Assembly: GCF_900107125.1 (NCBI RefSeq)
Contig: NZ_FNOU01000023.1
Coordinates: 1 to 47,761, forward strand
Direction of reading: 5' to 3'
DNA length: 47,761 nt
DNA from: Eubacterium barkeri
GTDB lineage: Bacteria; Bacillota; Clostridia; Eubacteriales; Eubacteriaceae
Below the pieces are notes generated by a model that was not told where the DNA came from, ran no database searches, and saw nothing but the letters and a program-made list of their open reading frames with translations. Positions 9,103 through 16,972 of this stretch are shown one piece after another. The translations under genes were made by a program, and so were the position numbers. Positions within the stretch are counted from its first letter, which is position 1; each line of letters starts with the position of its first letter.

Positions 9103-9130
9103 AAATAAAAAGAGGGCCCGAAAGCCCCGA
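9103..9130 (-). terminator. Terminator of the pentapeptide gene
   Basis: On the minus strand GGGGC-TTTCGG-GCCCT is followed by TCTTTTTATTTTTTG, directly after the stop codon. The stem is short but the T tract is good. Confidence 0.65.
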
Positions 9131-9131
9131 A

Positions 9132-9518
9132 TTAGTCGTCAATTTTAACATATTTAGAAATATAACGCTCTTTTTGATCATCCTTTGGCGTCATAATCGT
9201 CTTACTCATGAGCACTTCCCGGAACTCACAATCCACCATTTTCGCAGATTGCATATTGGTCTGGTATAGCTCACACTTAGAGAAGATAACATCGGTAAGG
9301 TTGGCATGCTTAAAGTTTACAAAGGCCAGATTACAGCGAATAAACTTCAATCCCTCTAAATCGGCACCTTCGAAATTGGCTTTTTGCAAATCGACATTAA
9401 CGAAGTCATGATTCTTCAAATCCATCCCAGAAAAATCCGCTGGTTTTCCCTTTGAGGGATCTGCCAGCCACGCTTCATGATCTTTGACCATCTGATAAAA
9501 TAATTTGTCATCCAACAT
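9132..9518 (-). CDS. Pentapeptide-repeat protein
   Basis: 128 residues from the chosen start. About eight copies of the A(D/N)LxX-type five-residue repeat can be read, for example FVNVDLQKANFEGADLEGLKF, FVNFKHANLTDVIF and NMQSAKMVDCEF, which should fold into a short right-handed quadrilateral beta helix. The start MLDDKLFY at 9518 has AAGGGGGA seven to eight bases upstream; an upstream ATG at 9536 has none. Members of the family range from gyrase-protecting proteins to scaffolds. This one is too short and lacks a second domain to say which. Monocistronic, with its own terminator. Confidence 0.8.
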   Translation of the reverse strand: MLDDKLFYQMVKDHEAWLADPSKGKPADFSGMDLKNHDFVNVDLQKANFEGADLEGLKFIRCNLAFVNFKHANLTDVIFSKCELYQTNMQSAKMVDCEFREVLMSKTIMTPKDDQKERYISKYVKIDD

Positions 9519-9574
9519 TTCTCTATCCCCCTTCATTCTTTTAAGTTTAACTTTTATTATACACCATATTCTTT

Positions 9575-9610
9575 AAAGAAAGATAAAGAACGCCGCCCCG
9601 AAGGGCGGCT
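9575..9610 (-). terminator. Terminator of fucO
   Basis: GCCGCCC (9592-9598) pairs with GGGCGGC (9603-9609) around CGAA, 26 bp after the fucO stop. The T tract on the minus strand is interrupted. Confidence 0.7.
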
Positions 9611-9635
9611 GAGGGTATTCTCTGTGGTCTTTTTC

Positions 9636-10784
9636 TTACAATAAAGATTGGTACAGTGCCTTGATTTCTTCCACGCTGGTCTCCCGGGGGTTACCAGGAC
9701 GACAGGCATCAGCATAAGCAGATTCAGCTAAGAAATCTAAATCTTCTTCTTTTACAATATCCTTTAAATCAGCGGGAATTCCGACATCTGCGGATAATTG
9801 TTTAACAGCATCGATGGCTGCTTTACGGTATTCTTCCGGAGTCATGTCGTCGACACCTTCCACACCCATGACCCGGGCAATTTCACGGAATTTTTCGCCA
9901 GTATATTCGGCGTTATATTCCATGATAGTGGGCAGGAGGATGGCATTGGCAATACCGTGGGGGGTATCGTACTTAGCACCCAGACAGTGGGCCAGGGAAT
10001 GAACAATGCCCAGTCCCACATTGGAGAAGCCCATACCCGTGAGGTATTGTCCAAGGGCCATATCTTCCCGGCCTTTGGGGTCGTTATCGCAGGCGGCACG
10101 CAGACTGCGGGCAATAACTTCGATAGCCTTTAAATTCATCATATCGGTCATTTCCACAGCACCAGCGGTGGTGTAACCTTCGATGGCATGGGTTAAGGCA
10201 TCCATACCGGTGGAGGCGGTGAGGCCATAAGGCATACTGCTCATCATATCCGGATCAACAAAGGCCACAACGGGGATATCATGGACATCGACACACACCA
10301 TTTTACGGGTGTTCTGGACATCGGTGATAACATAGTTAATGGTGACTTCCGCAGCGGTACCAGCGGTGGTTGGCACGGCGAAAATAGGTGCTGCCGGTTT
10401 TTTGGTATCCGCCACACCTTCTAAGCTGCGAACATCCGCAAATTCTGGATTGGTGATGATAATCCCTGTTGCCTTCGCAGTGTCCATGGAGGAACCTCCC
10501 CCAATGGCAATGAGGTAGTCTGCTTCAGCAGCCTTGAACGCGGCCACACCAGCCTGCACATTTTCGATGGTCGGATTCGGCTGGATTTCCGAAAAAATTT
10601 CATAAGCCAGACCAGCGCCATCTAACACATCCAGAACCTTCTGGGTCACTCCAAATTTTACCAAATCGGGATCAGAACAGACCAAGGCTTTCTGGAAGCC
10701 ACGGGCCTTTGCTTCTGCAGCGATTTCCTGAATCGCACCGGAACCATGATATGAGGTTTCATTTAAAACAATTCGATACGCCAT
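9636..10784 (-). CDS. fucO: Iron-dependent alcohol dehydrogenase, lactaldehyde reductase type
   Basis: 382 residues, the length of group III iron alcohol dehydrogenases. Similarity to E. coli FucO (L-1,2-propanediol oxidoreductase) is strong along the chain: IAIGGGS nucleotide site (residues 92-98), PTTAGTAAEVTINYVITD, and iron ligands Asp195, His199, His262 and His276 in DALTHAIEGY and HSLAHCLGAKYDTPHG. It would interconvert lactaldehyde and 1,2-propanediol, or similar short diols and aldehydes, with NAD(H). No fucose, rhamnose or diol dehydratase gene lies in the window. It follows the GntR gene by 99 bp with a candidate promoter between, so it is probably separate. Substrate within the family remains open. 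Confidence 0.88.
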   Translation of the reverse strand: MAYRIVLNETSYHGSGAIQEIAAEAKARGFQKALVCSDPDLVKFGVTQKVLDVLDGAGLAYEIFSEIQPNPTIENVQAGVAAFKAAEADYLIAIGGGSSMDTAKATGIIITNPEFADVRSLEGVADTKKPAAPIFAVPTTAGTAAEVTINYVITDVQNTRKMVCVDVHDIPVVAFVDPDMMSSMPYGLTASTGMDALTHAIEGYTTAGAVEMTDMMNLKAIEVIARSLRAACDNDPKGREDMALGQYLTGMGFSNVGLGIVHSLAHCLGAKYDTPHGIANAILLPTIMEYNAEYTGEKFREIARVMGVEGVDDMTPEEYRKAAIDAVKQLSADVGIPADLKDIVKEEDLDFLAESAYADACRPGNPRETSVEEIKALYQSLL

Positions 10785-10822
10785 AATATTACTCTCCCTT
10801 GAATATATTATTTGTATTATTA

Positions 10823-10850
10823 ATCATACCAGTATGTAACGGATAATCAA
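10823..10850 (-). promoter_or_regulatory. Candidate sigma-A promoter of fucO
   Basis: The minus strand reads TTGATT-N16-TATGAT, with the -10 about 38 bp before the ATG. Plausible but not close to consensus in spacing. Confidence 0.45.
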
Positions 10851-10883
10851 GATATAATTCTAACCGGTAATGGCAAATTTTTT

Positions 10884-11609
10884 CTAAGCCCTATTGGCAT
10901 TCATTCCTTCAGTTAATTCATCCAAAAAATCCTCAATATAGAGCATATGCTCCAGCATACGTTTTTCGGCCAGACGCCCATCTTTAGAAGCAATGCCTTC
11001 CAAGATTCGCCGATGCTGGAAGTTAATGACCTCTGCATCCTGTTCTTTTTTCAGAATCGCAGTACGTCCCTCCCGAATGATGTCCTCCATCAAACCTGTC
11101 GCTGATGATAAGGTATCCCGAATCAGACAATTTCCACTGATGTTGGCAATGGTATCGTGAAACTCCTTATCCAAAACCGATGCCGCCTTTTCATTCTCAG
11201 CCCTCTCCATTCGGGTGTGGATATCCGTTAAAAAAGCAATATCGGCATCGCTGGCATTCTCCCCAGCTAGATGAGCTGCCTGGAGCTCTAAAGCCTGCCG
11301 GAAGCGATGAATATCCCGAACTTCACCATCATTCAGCCAAAACATGATGGACAGGGGCTGGGTAAGGGCCGTAGATAAATTATCACTGACGAAATTCCCC
11401 TCTCCCTGACGACACGTTACCAAGCCGTACATCTCCAAAGAACGAATGGCCTCCCGAACCGTGGCCCGGGAAACGCCCAGCTGTTCAGCCCATTGCCGCT
11501 CCGGTGGTAGCCGATCCCCTGCCCGCAGCTGCTTATGGACAATATTATCTTTAATCTGATCGAGAATTTGCAAATAAATCCTCTTTTGTGAGATATCTTT
11601 ATAAACCAT
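10884..11609 (-). CDS. GntR/FadR-subfamily regulator, probable lactate repressor (LldR/LctA type)
   Basis: 241 residues. An N-terminal winged helix of GntR type (residues about 10-75: GDRLPPERQWAEQLGVSRATVREAIRSLEMYGLV) is followed by an all-helical FCD effector domain (about 95-225) with the ligand/metal-type histidines in EFHDTIA and the late helices. FadR-subfamily proteins bind short palindromes of the form TGGTnnGACCA. Exactly such sites (TGGTCAGACCA) lie in the divergent lctB promoter and twice at the 33.4-kb operon. The gene points away from lctB across 163 bp, the usual arrangement of a local repressor released by lactate. The ligand is inferred from context. Confidence 0.88.
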   Translation of the reverse strand: MVYKDISQKRIYLQILDQIKDNIVHKQLRAGDRLPPERQWAEQLGVSRATVREAIRSLEMYGLVTCRQGEGNFVSDNLSTALTQPLSIMFWLNDGEVRDIHRFRQALELQAAHLAGENASDADIAFLTDIHTRMERAENEKAASVLDKEFHDTIANISGNCLIRDTLSSATGLMEDIIREGRTAILKKEQDAEVINFQHRRILEGIASKDGRLAEKRMLEHMLYIEDFLDELTEGMNANRA

Positions 11610-11697
11610 TTTATTTTAATTTTCCTTCCAATGCGCTCATTATGAACAATATATTGTTATTTTAACACAACCCACCTTTTTTAACAAGATTTTACCC

Positions 11698-11726
11698 TTG
11701 ACACTTCATGGACATCCCGATATACT
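11698..11726 (+). promoter_or_regulatory. Sigma-A promoter of the lctBCD-permease operon
   Basis: TTGACA (11698-11703), 17-bp spacer, TATACT (11721-11726): close to consensus. The predicted start, near 11733, lies just before the operator, so a bound repressor would block the polymerase. Confidence 0.85.
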
Positions 11727-11737
11727 AAACCCATCAA

Positions 11738-11757
11738 TTGGTCAGACCACTGACCAA
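11738..11757. promoter_or_regulatory. GntR/FadR-type operator of the lct operon
   Basis: TTGGTCAGACCACTGACCAA: an 8-bp perfect inverted repeat with a 4-bp centre that contains the 11-mer TGGTCAGACCA (11739-11749). It sits about five bases after the predicted start of transcription. Confidence 0.85.
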
Positions 11758-11772
11758 TAGGAGGTAATATTA

Positions 11773-12564
11773 ATGAAAATCTTAGTGTGTATCAAGCAGG
11801 TACCCGGGACATCCAACGTTGCAGTGGACCCGGAAACTGGCGTACTGATCCGTGACGGGGTGGAATCTAAAATGAATCCCTATGATCTGTTCGCATTGGA
11901 AACCGCCTTTCGATTAAGGGACGAACTTGGCGGCTCCATTACGACATTATCCATGGGACCGCCACAGACCAAGGAGGTTATTGAAGAATCCTTCTTCATG
12001 GGTGCTGATGCCGGCTGTCTCATCTCTGACCGCAAGTTTGGCGGGGCAGATGTGGTGGCCACCAGCTACACTCTGGCCCAGGGCGCCAAGAAGTTAGGCG
12101 GCTTTGACCTCATCCTCTGTGGGAAGCAGACCACCGATGGAGACACCGCCCAGGTTGGTCCTGAAATGGCAGAATTCCTGGGTATCCCCCACGTAACCAA
12201 CGTCGGAAAAATCCGGCTGGCGGATGACAAAGGGCTGACCATCGAAATGAACATGGAAAACTCCATTGAGGTCCAGCGGGTAACCACCCCTTGTCTGCTC
12301 ACCGTAGATAAGGACATCTACACCCCTCGCCTTCCTTCCTATCTGCGTAAGCTGAACTTAGCTGGAAAACAGGAAGTCCAGATGCTCTCTTTAAAGGATA
12401 TGTACGACACCGACGAAAAGCACTACGGTCTTGCTGGCTCCGCTACCTCAGTCGAACGCATCTTCCCACCCGAATCCAACACCAAGAAAACCAGCTATCA
12501 GGGAACATCCGGAGAAATGGCCAAGGTGCTTTATGGCATCCTTTCTGAACAGAAATATATCTAG
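11773..12564 (+). CDS. lctB: EtfB subunit of bifurcating lactate dehydrogenase
   Basis: 263 residues, ETF beta family. The N-terminus [25 protein letters not shown] and the signature [21 protein letters not shown] are those of bifurcating ETF beta chains. In the Acetobacterium woodii LctBCD complex the ETF holds the bifurcating FAD, so that lactate can be oxidised with NAD+ while reduced ferredoxin is consumed. AGGAGGT stands 7-8 bases before the ATG, overlapping the end of the operator region. It is the first gene of lctB-lctC-lctD-permease, with gaps of 11, -1 and 8 bp. The assignment rests on motif plus gene order, and both agree. Confidence 0.93.
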   Translation: MKILVCIKQVPGTSNVAVDPETGVLIRDGVESKMNPYDLFALETAFRLRDELGGSITTLSMGPPQTKEVIEESFFMGADAGCLISDRKFGGADVVATSYTLAQGAKKLGGFDLILCGKQTTDGDTAQVGPEMAEFLGIPHVTNVGKIRLADDKGLTIEMNMENSIEVQRVTTPCLLTVDKDIYTPRLPSYLRKLNLAGKQEVQMLSLKDMYDTDEKHYGLAGSATSVERIFPPESNTKKTSYQGTSGEMAKVLYGILSEQKYI

Positions 12565-12575
12565 GGGGAACCAAA

Positions 12576-13784
12576 ATGGCAGGAATTAAAGTAATTAAAC
12601 CCAATTGCGGCCAGGACGTTTTCGAAGCGTTTTCTGAAATCTGTCCCTTCGGTGCTTTTTCCTATGAAAATGATACTTTAGAAGTTACCGCCGCTTGTAA
12701 GATGTGTAAAATGTGCCTGAAAAAAGGGCCGGAAGGTATCTTAGAATTTGAAGCCGATGAGGAACCAAAGGTCGATAAGGACGCCTACAAGGGTATCACC
12801 GTCTATGTGGACCACGTGGAAGGCCAGGTCCATCCGGTCACCCTGGAGCTCATTGGCAAGGCCAAGGAGCTGGCCGCGGTCATCCATCATCCAGTCTACG
12901 CGTTATTCATCGGCTCGGGCGTTGAGAAACAGGCCATGGAGCTACTCCACTACGGCGTAGACAAGGTTTTTGTCTACGATGATGCCCGGCTTAAAAACTT
13001 TGCCATTGAACCCTATGCCAATGCCTTTTCCGATTTTATCGAAAAAGAAAAGCCCTCTTCCATTTTAGTGGGAGCCACCAATGTTGGCCGTTCCCTGGCA
13101 CCCCGGGTGGCTGCTCGGTTCCGCACCGGCCTCACCGCTGACTGCACCGTCCTTGAAATGAAGGAAAATACCGATTTGGTCCAGATCCGCCCAGCCTTTG
13201 GGGGAAACATCATGGCTCAAATCGTCACCGAAAACAATCGTCCCCAGTTCGCCACCGTGCGTTATAAGATTTTCAACGCGCCAGTCCGGTCCACATCCGC
13301 CTCTGGGAACATCATCCCCATGACCATGGAGGACGACAAGTACCAATCCAGCATTGATGTTCTGGAAGTGATCCAGAAGGAAAAGGGCATCGATATCTCC
13401 GAGGCCGATGTCATTGTCGCCGTTGGCCGGGGCCTAAAATCCGATAAGGACCTCCCCATGATCCAGGAATTTGCCGATGCCATTGGGGCAGAACTAGCCT
13501 GTACCCGGCCCTGCATCGAAGCGGGTTGGTTTGACGCCCGCCGCCAAATTGGTCTCTCCGGACGGACCGTCAAGCCCCAGATCATCATTGCCCTGGGCAT
13601 CTCTGGCTCCGTCCAGTTTGCTGCAGGGATGCAGAATTCCGATTTCATCATCGCCGTTAATACCGATCCCAAGGCTTCCATCTTTAACATTGCCCATGCA
13701 GGGATTGTCGGGGATTTATATGAAATCCTTCCAGAGCTCATGACCATGATTGATTCCAATTGTGCAGAAAGCGAGGCCGTGTAA
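12576..13784 (+). CDS. lctC: EtfA subunit with N-terminal ferredoxin domain
   Basis: 402 residues, about 70 longer than a plain ETF alpha. The extra N-terminal part carries one [4Fe-4S]-type set, Cys23 in EICPFGAF and Cys41/44/47 in [12 protein letters not shown], as in LctC of A. woodii, where it passes electrons to or from ferredoxin. The C-terminal FAD domain is intact: [38 protein letters not shown] and [28 protein letters not shown]. The stop codon overlaps the lctD start (TAATG), so translation is coupled. The ferredoxin domain is the main reason to call this a bifurcating rather than an ordinary ETF. Confidence 0.94.
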   Translation: MAGIKVIKPNCGQDVFEAFSEICPFGAFSYENDTLEVTAACKMCKMCLKKGPEGILEFEADEEPKVDKDAYKGITVYVDHVEGQVHPVTLELIGKAKELAAVIHHPVYALFIGSGVEKQAMELLHYGVDKVFVYDDARLKNFAIEPYANAFSDFIEKEKPSSILVGATNVGRSLAPRVAARFRTGLTADCTVLEMKENTDLVQIRPAFGGNIMAQIVTENNRPQFATVRYKIFNAPVRSTSASGNIIPMTMEDDKYQSSIDVLEVIQKEKGIDISEADVIVAVGRGLKSDKDLPMIQEFADAIGAELACTRPCIEAGWFDARRQIGLSGRTVKPQIIIALGISGSVQFAAGMQNSDFIIAVNTDPKASIFNIAHAGIVGDLYEILPELMTMIDSNCAESEAV

Positions 13785-15184
13785 TGGCTTATAAAAAAAT
13801 TGACGAATTCGATATTGATTATTTACTGAGTCTGGTGGATCGCAACCGAATTATGGTTGGCGATGAAATCAGCGAGGATTATAGCCACGATGAAATGGGC
13901 ACCATCTCCCATTATCCCGATGTCCTCATCCAGGTCATCTCCACAGAAGAGGTTTCTGCCATTATGAAATACGCCTACGAACGGGATATCCCCGTGGTGG
14001 TTCGGGGCTCCGGCACCGGCCTCGTGGGCGCCTGCGTCCCCGTCTATGGCGGCATTATGATTGAAACCACTCTGATGAACCATATTTTAGAACTGGATAC
14101 CGAAAACCTCACCATCACCGTCGAACCTGGGGTCCTCCTCATGGAGTTGTCCCAGTTTGTCGAGGACAATGATTTATTTTATCCCCCGGACCCTGGTGAA
14201 AAATCCGCCACCATTGCGGGCAATATCTCCACCAACGCCGGTGGGATGCGGGCTGTAAAATACGGTGTTACCCGGGACTATGTCCGGGGGCTGACCGTAG
14301 TTATGCCAAGTGGTGAAATCTGTGAGCTGGGGGGTAAAATCGTCAAGAATAGCTCCGGCTACAGCCTTAAAGATCTAGTCGTTGGCTCCGAAGGGACCTT
14401 GTGCGTCATTACAAAAGCAATACTTCGCCTCCTCCCCCTTCCCCGAAAGACCTTAAGCCTTTTGGTTCCCTTCGAAACGTTCTCGGATGCTGCGGCCATC
14501 GTTCCTAAGATTATTAAATCCAAGGCGATTCCCACCGCCATTGAATTCATGGAAAAGCCCACCATCCTTTTTGCCGAAGAATTTTTAGGAAAGAAATTCC
14601 CGGATACGGGGAGTGCAGCCTATATTCTGCTAACCTTTGATGGTAATACCAAGGAACAAGTGGAAAGCGAATACGAAGTGGTGGCAGGTCTTTGCCTTTC
14701 CGAGGGAGCCAAGGATGTGTACATCGTCGATACTGACGAACGCAAGGACTCTGTTTGGAGTGCCCGGGGCGCCTTCCTGGAAGCCATTAAAGCGTCCACT
14801 CCTGAAATGGACGAATGCGACGTGGTCGTCCCACGGAACCGTGTGGCGGACTTCATTAATTACAGCCATGAGCTGGAAGCCGAGCTCGGAGTCAGAATCC
14901 CCAGCTTTGGCCATGCCGGCGACGGCAATTTACACCTCTACATCTGCCGGGATGATTTAGATGAGATCACTTGGAAGCGTGTGCTCCAGGAAGCCTTCGA
15001 CAAATTATATGCCAAGGCCTTTGAAATGGAAGGCTTGGTTTCCGGCGAACACGGCATTGGGTATGCTAAGCGGGATTACCTCATGCAGGATTACGGTCCT
15101 TTTGAAATGGATCTGATGGATGGCATCAAACGAACCTTTGATCCTAAAAATATTTTGAACCCTAAAAAAGTTTGTCAGATGTAG
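13784..15184 (+). CDS. lctD: FAD-linked lactate dehydrogenase of the bifurcating complex
   Basis: 466 residues, GlcD/D-lactate dehydrogenase family. Visible blocks: the PP-loop-like FAD domain ([59 protein letters not shown]) in the N-terminal half and the C-terminal FAD-oxidase cap with [17 protein letters not shown] and [14 protein letters not shown], whose His residues bind metal and substrate in this family. It oxidises lactate to pyruvate and hands electrons to LctBC. The start at 13784 overlaps the lctC stop; an upstream in-frame ATG at 13760 lies inside lctC and is less likely. A lactate racemase, present after the permease in A. woodii, is not found here. Confidence 0.93.
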   Translation: MAYKKIDEFDIDYLLSLVDRNRIMVGDEISEDYSHDEMGTISHYPDVLIQVISTEEVSAIMKYAYERDIPVVVRGSGTGLVGACVPVYGGIMIETTLMNHILELDTENLTITVEPGVLLMELSQFVEDNDLFYPPDPGEKSATIAGNISTNAGGMRAVKYGVTRDYVRGLTVVMPSGEICELGGKIVKNSSGYSLKDLVVGSEGTLCVITKAILRLLPLPRKTLSLLVPFETFSDAAAIVPKIIKSKAIPTAIEFMEKPTILFAEEFLGKKFPDTGSAAYILLTFDGNTKEQVESEYEVVAGLCLSEGAKDVYIVDTDERKDSVWSARGAFLEAIKASTPEMDECDVVVPRNRVADFINYSHELEAELGVRIPSFGHAGDGNLHLYICRDDLDEITWKRVLQEAFDKLYAKAFEMEGLVSGEHGIGYAKRDYLMQDYGPFEMDLMDGIKRTFDPKNILNPKKVCQM

Positions 15185-15192
15185 GGGGCCTC

Positions 15193-16722
15193 ATGGATAA
15201 CCAAATCTTGCTTTTCTTCCTGGCCCTTGTCCCCATCGTGTGGCTCATTGTGTCCCTGGGCGTCCTCAAGATGCCTGGGCACATTGCTTGCTCCATTGCC
15301 CTGGTCATTACCTTACTCCTATCGATTTTGGTTTGGAAATTTTCTTTTGTTAATGCGTTGACCGGAGCCCTGGAGGGCATCGTGATGGGGCTATGGCCCA
15401 TTGTTTATATTATCATTGCAGCGGTGTTTACCTATAACCTCACCACTGCTTCGGGGAGTATGGATACCATCAAGAAAATGATGACCGGCGTGTCTTCGGA
15501 CAAGCGGATCCTCGTCCTCATCCTCGCCTGGGGATTCGGCGGCTTCTTAGAAGCCATCGCTGGCTTCGGTACTGCCGTCGCTATCCCCGCTGGCATCATG
15601 GCTGCTCTGGGGTTTGGCCCCGTTGTAGCCGCCGTGATGTGTCTGATTGCCAATACCACCCCCACCGCCTTCGGTGCCATCGGCCTCCCGGTGACCACCT
15701 TAGCCCAGGTGGCTGGTTTGGACGTGATGCACTTATCCTATGTGGTTACGATCCAGCTTTTTGTGCTGATTCTTATCATCCCATTTGTGCTGGTGGCCAT
15801 TGCCGGTGGTGGCGTTAAAGCCATCAAAGGCGTATTCGGTATCACGTTAGCTTCGGGGCTGGCCTTTGCCCTTCCCCAAATCGTCGTCGCCAAGTTTATT
15901 GGCGCGGAGCTTCCCGCCATCGTCGGCTCCATCTGTTGCCTGGGAGTGACTATCTTCATCGCGAAGAAGTTCTACCATAGGGACATGGAATCGGCAGACG
16001 AGAACAAAGTATCGGCAAAGGAAGGGTTCATAGCATGGCTTCCCTTTATCTTTGTTTTCCTCCTGATTATTTTATGTTCATCGCTTGTCCCCCCAATTAA
16101 TCACGCGCTGAATATGGTGAAAACATCGATTCCCATTTACACCGGGGAGGGTGCAAAACCCTATACCTTTGCCTGGCTGGCTTGTCCTGGCACGCTCATC
16201 ATCATTGCCACCTTCTTAGGCGGCTTGTGCCAGGGAATGTCCTTTAAGGAAATTGCAGTTGTTTTAGGCAAGACCGTCAAACAAATGGCTAAAACGGCCA
16301 TTACGGTATGTTCCATTGTCGGCCTCGCCAAGGTGATGGGCTACTCCGGTATGATTTCGGTCATCGCCGCTGTGCTGGTCGCCCTTACCGGGAACGTCTA
16401 CCCCCTCATTGCCCCCATCATCGGTGCCCTGGGTACCTTTGTCACCGGGAGTGATACCTCCGCCAACGTCCTTTTCGGACAGCTTCAGGTCGAGGCTGCC
16501 CAGGCCATTGGGGCCGATCCATATTGGATCGCTGCCGCCAATATGGCTGGGGCTACTGCGGGGAAGATGATCTCACCCCAGAGCATCGCTGTTGCCACCG
16601 CTGCCACTGGCCTAATCGGTCAGGAGGGCCGCATTCTGGGCAGTACCATTAAGTATTGTGCCGCCTATGTGGTCCTCATTGGACTGGTGGTCTTCTTCGG
16701 CGGACCCCTTCTGGGATTTTAA
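15193..16722 (+). CDS. lctP: Lactate permease, LctP/LldP family
   Basis: 509 residues with about 12-14 membrane spans. Family hallmarks are the repeated GFGGFLEAIAGFGTAVAIPAG and the late GALGTFVTGSDTSANVLFGQLQ block, close to LldP/GlcA permeases that import lactate or glycolate with protons. The ATG at 15193 has AGGGGG just upstream; an earlier in-frame ATG at 15172 overlaps lctD and lacks a site. Last gene of the operon; a good terminator stands 124 bp later. The same gene order (etfB-etfA-ldh-permease) as the A. woodii lct operon supports lactate as the substrate. Confidence 0.93.
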   Translation: MDNQILLFFLALVPIVWLIVSLGVLKMPGHIACSIALVITLLLSILVWKFSFVNALTGALEGIVMGLWPIVYIIIAAVFTYNLTTASGSMDTIKKMMTGVSSDKRILVLILAWGFGGFLEAIAGFGTAVAIPAGIMAALGFGPVVAAVMCLIANTTPTAFGAIGLPVTTLAQVAGLDVMHLSYVVTIQLFVLILIIPFVLVAIAGGGVKAIKGVFGITLASGLAFALPQIVVAKFIGAELPAIVGSICCLGVTIFIAKKFYHRDMESADENKVSAKEGFIAWLPFIFVFLLIILCSSLVPPINHALNMVKTSIPIYTGEGAKPYTFAWLACPGTLIIIATFLGGLCQGMSFKEIAVVLGKTVKQMAKTAITVCSIVGLAKVMGYSGMISVIAAVLVALTGNVYPLIAPIIGALGTFVTGSDTSANVLFGQLQVEAAQAIGADPYWIAAANMAGATAGKMISPQSIAVATAATGLIGQEGRILGSTIKYCAAYVVLIGLVVFFGGPLLGF

Positions 16723-16845
16723 TCCCCCTTTCGCAGCCTTTTGCTGCTTGAATAAGCCGTCCCTTGGACGGGGGCGTACTCCCCTTGGGTACACCGGTTA
16801 TCCGAATTCATGTACAAATTTTACCTAAAAAATAGAATGCTCATT

Positions 16846-16874
16846 AAAAGCGTCTGGGGCTCCCAGGCGCTTTT
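16846..16874 (+). terminator. Terminator of the lct operon
   Basis: AAAAGCGTCTGGG pairs with CCCAGGCGCTTTT (one G-U pair), loop GCT, followed by TTTTATTAT. A weaker hairpin with no T run (CCGTCC-CTT-GGACGG, near 16759) precedes it. Confidence 0.8.
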
Positions 16875-16972
16875 ATTATGGGCGTAAAACCATTCAGAAT
16901 AATGTTTTTTTTACAAATCTGTGATAAACTATCCTTATTACAAAAGAAATCCCACCAATGAGAGGACGAGAG

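Noticed and set aside
11645..11672. AACAATATATTGTT palindrome and TTGTTATTTTAACACAA as a possible Rex site before the GntR gene
   Set aside because: The spacing does not fit the Rex consensus TTGTTAA-N4-TTAACAA, and AT-rich palindromes are common in promoter DNA.
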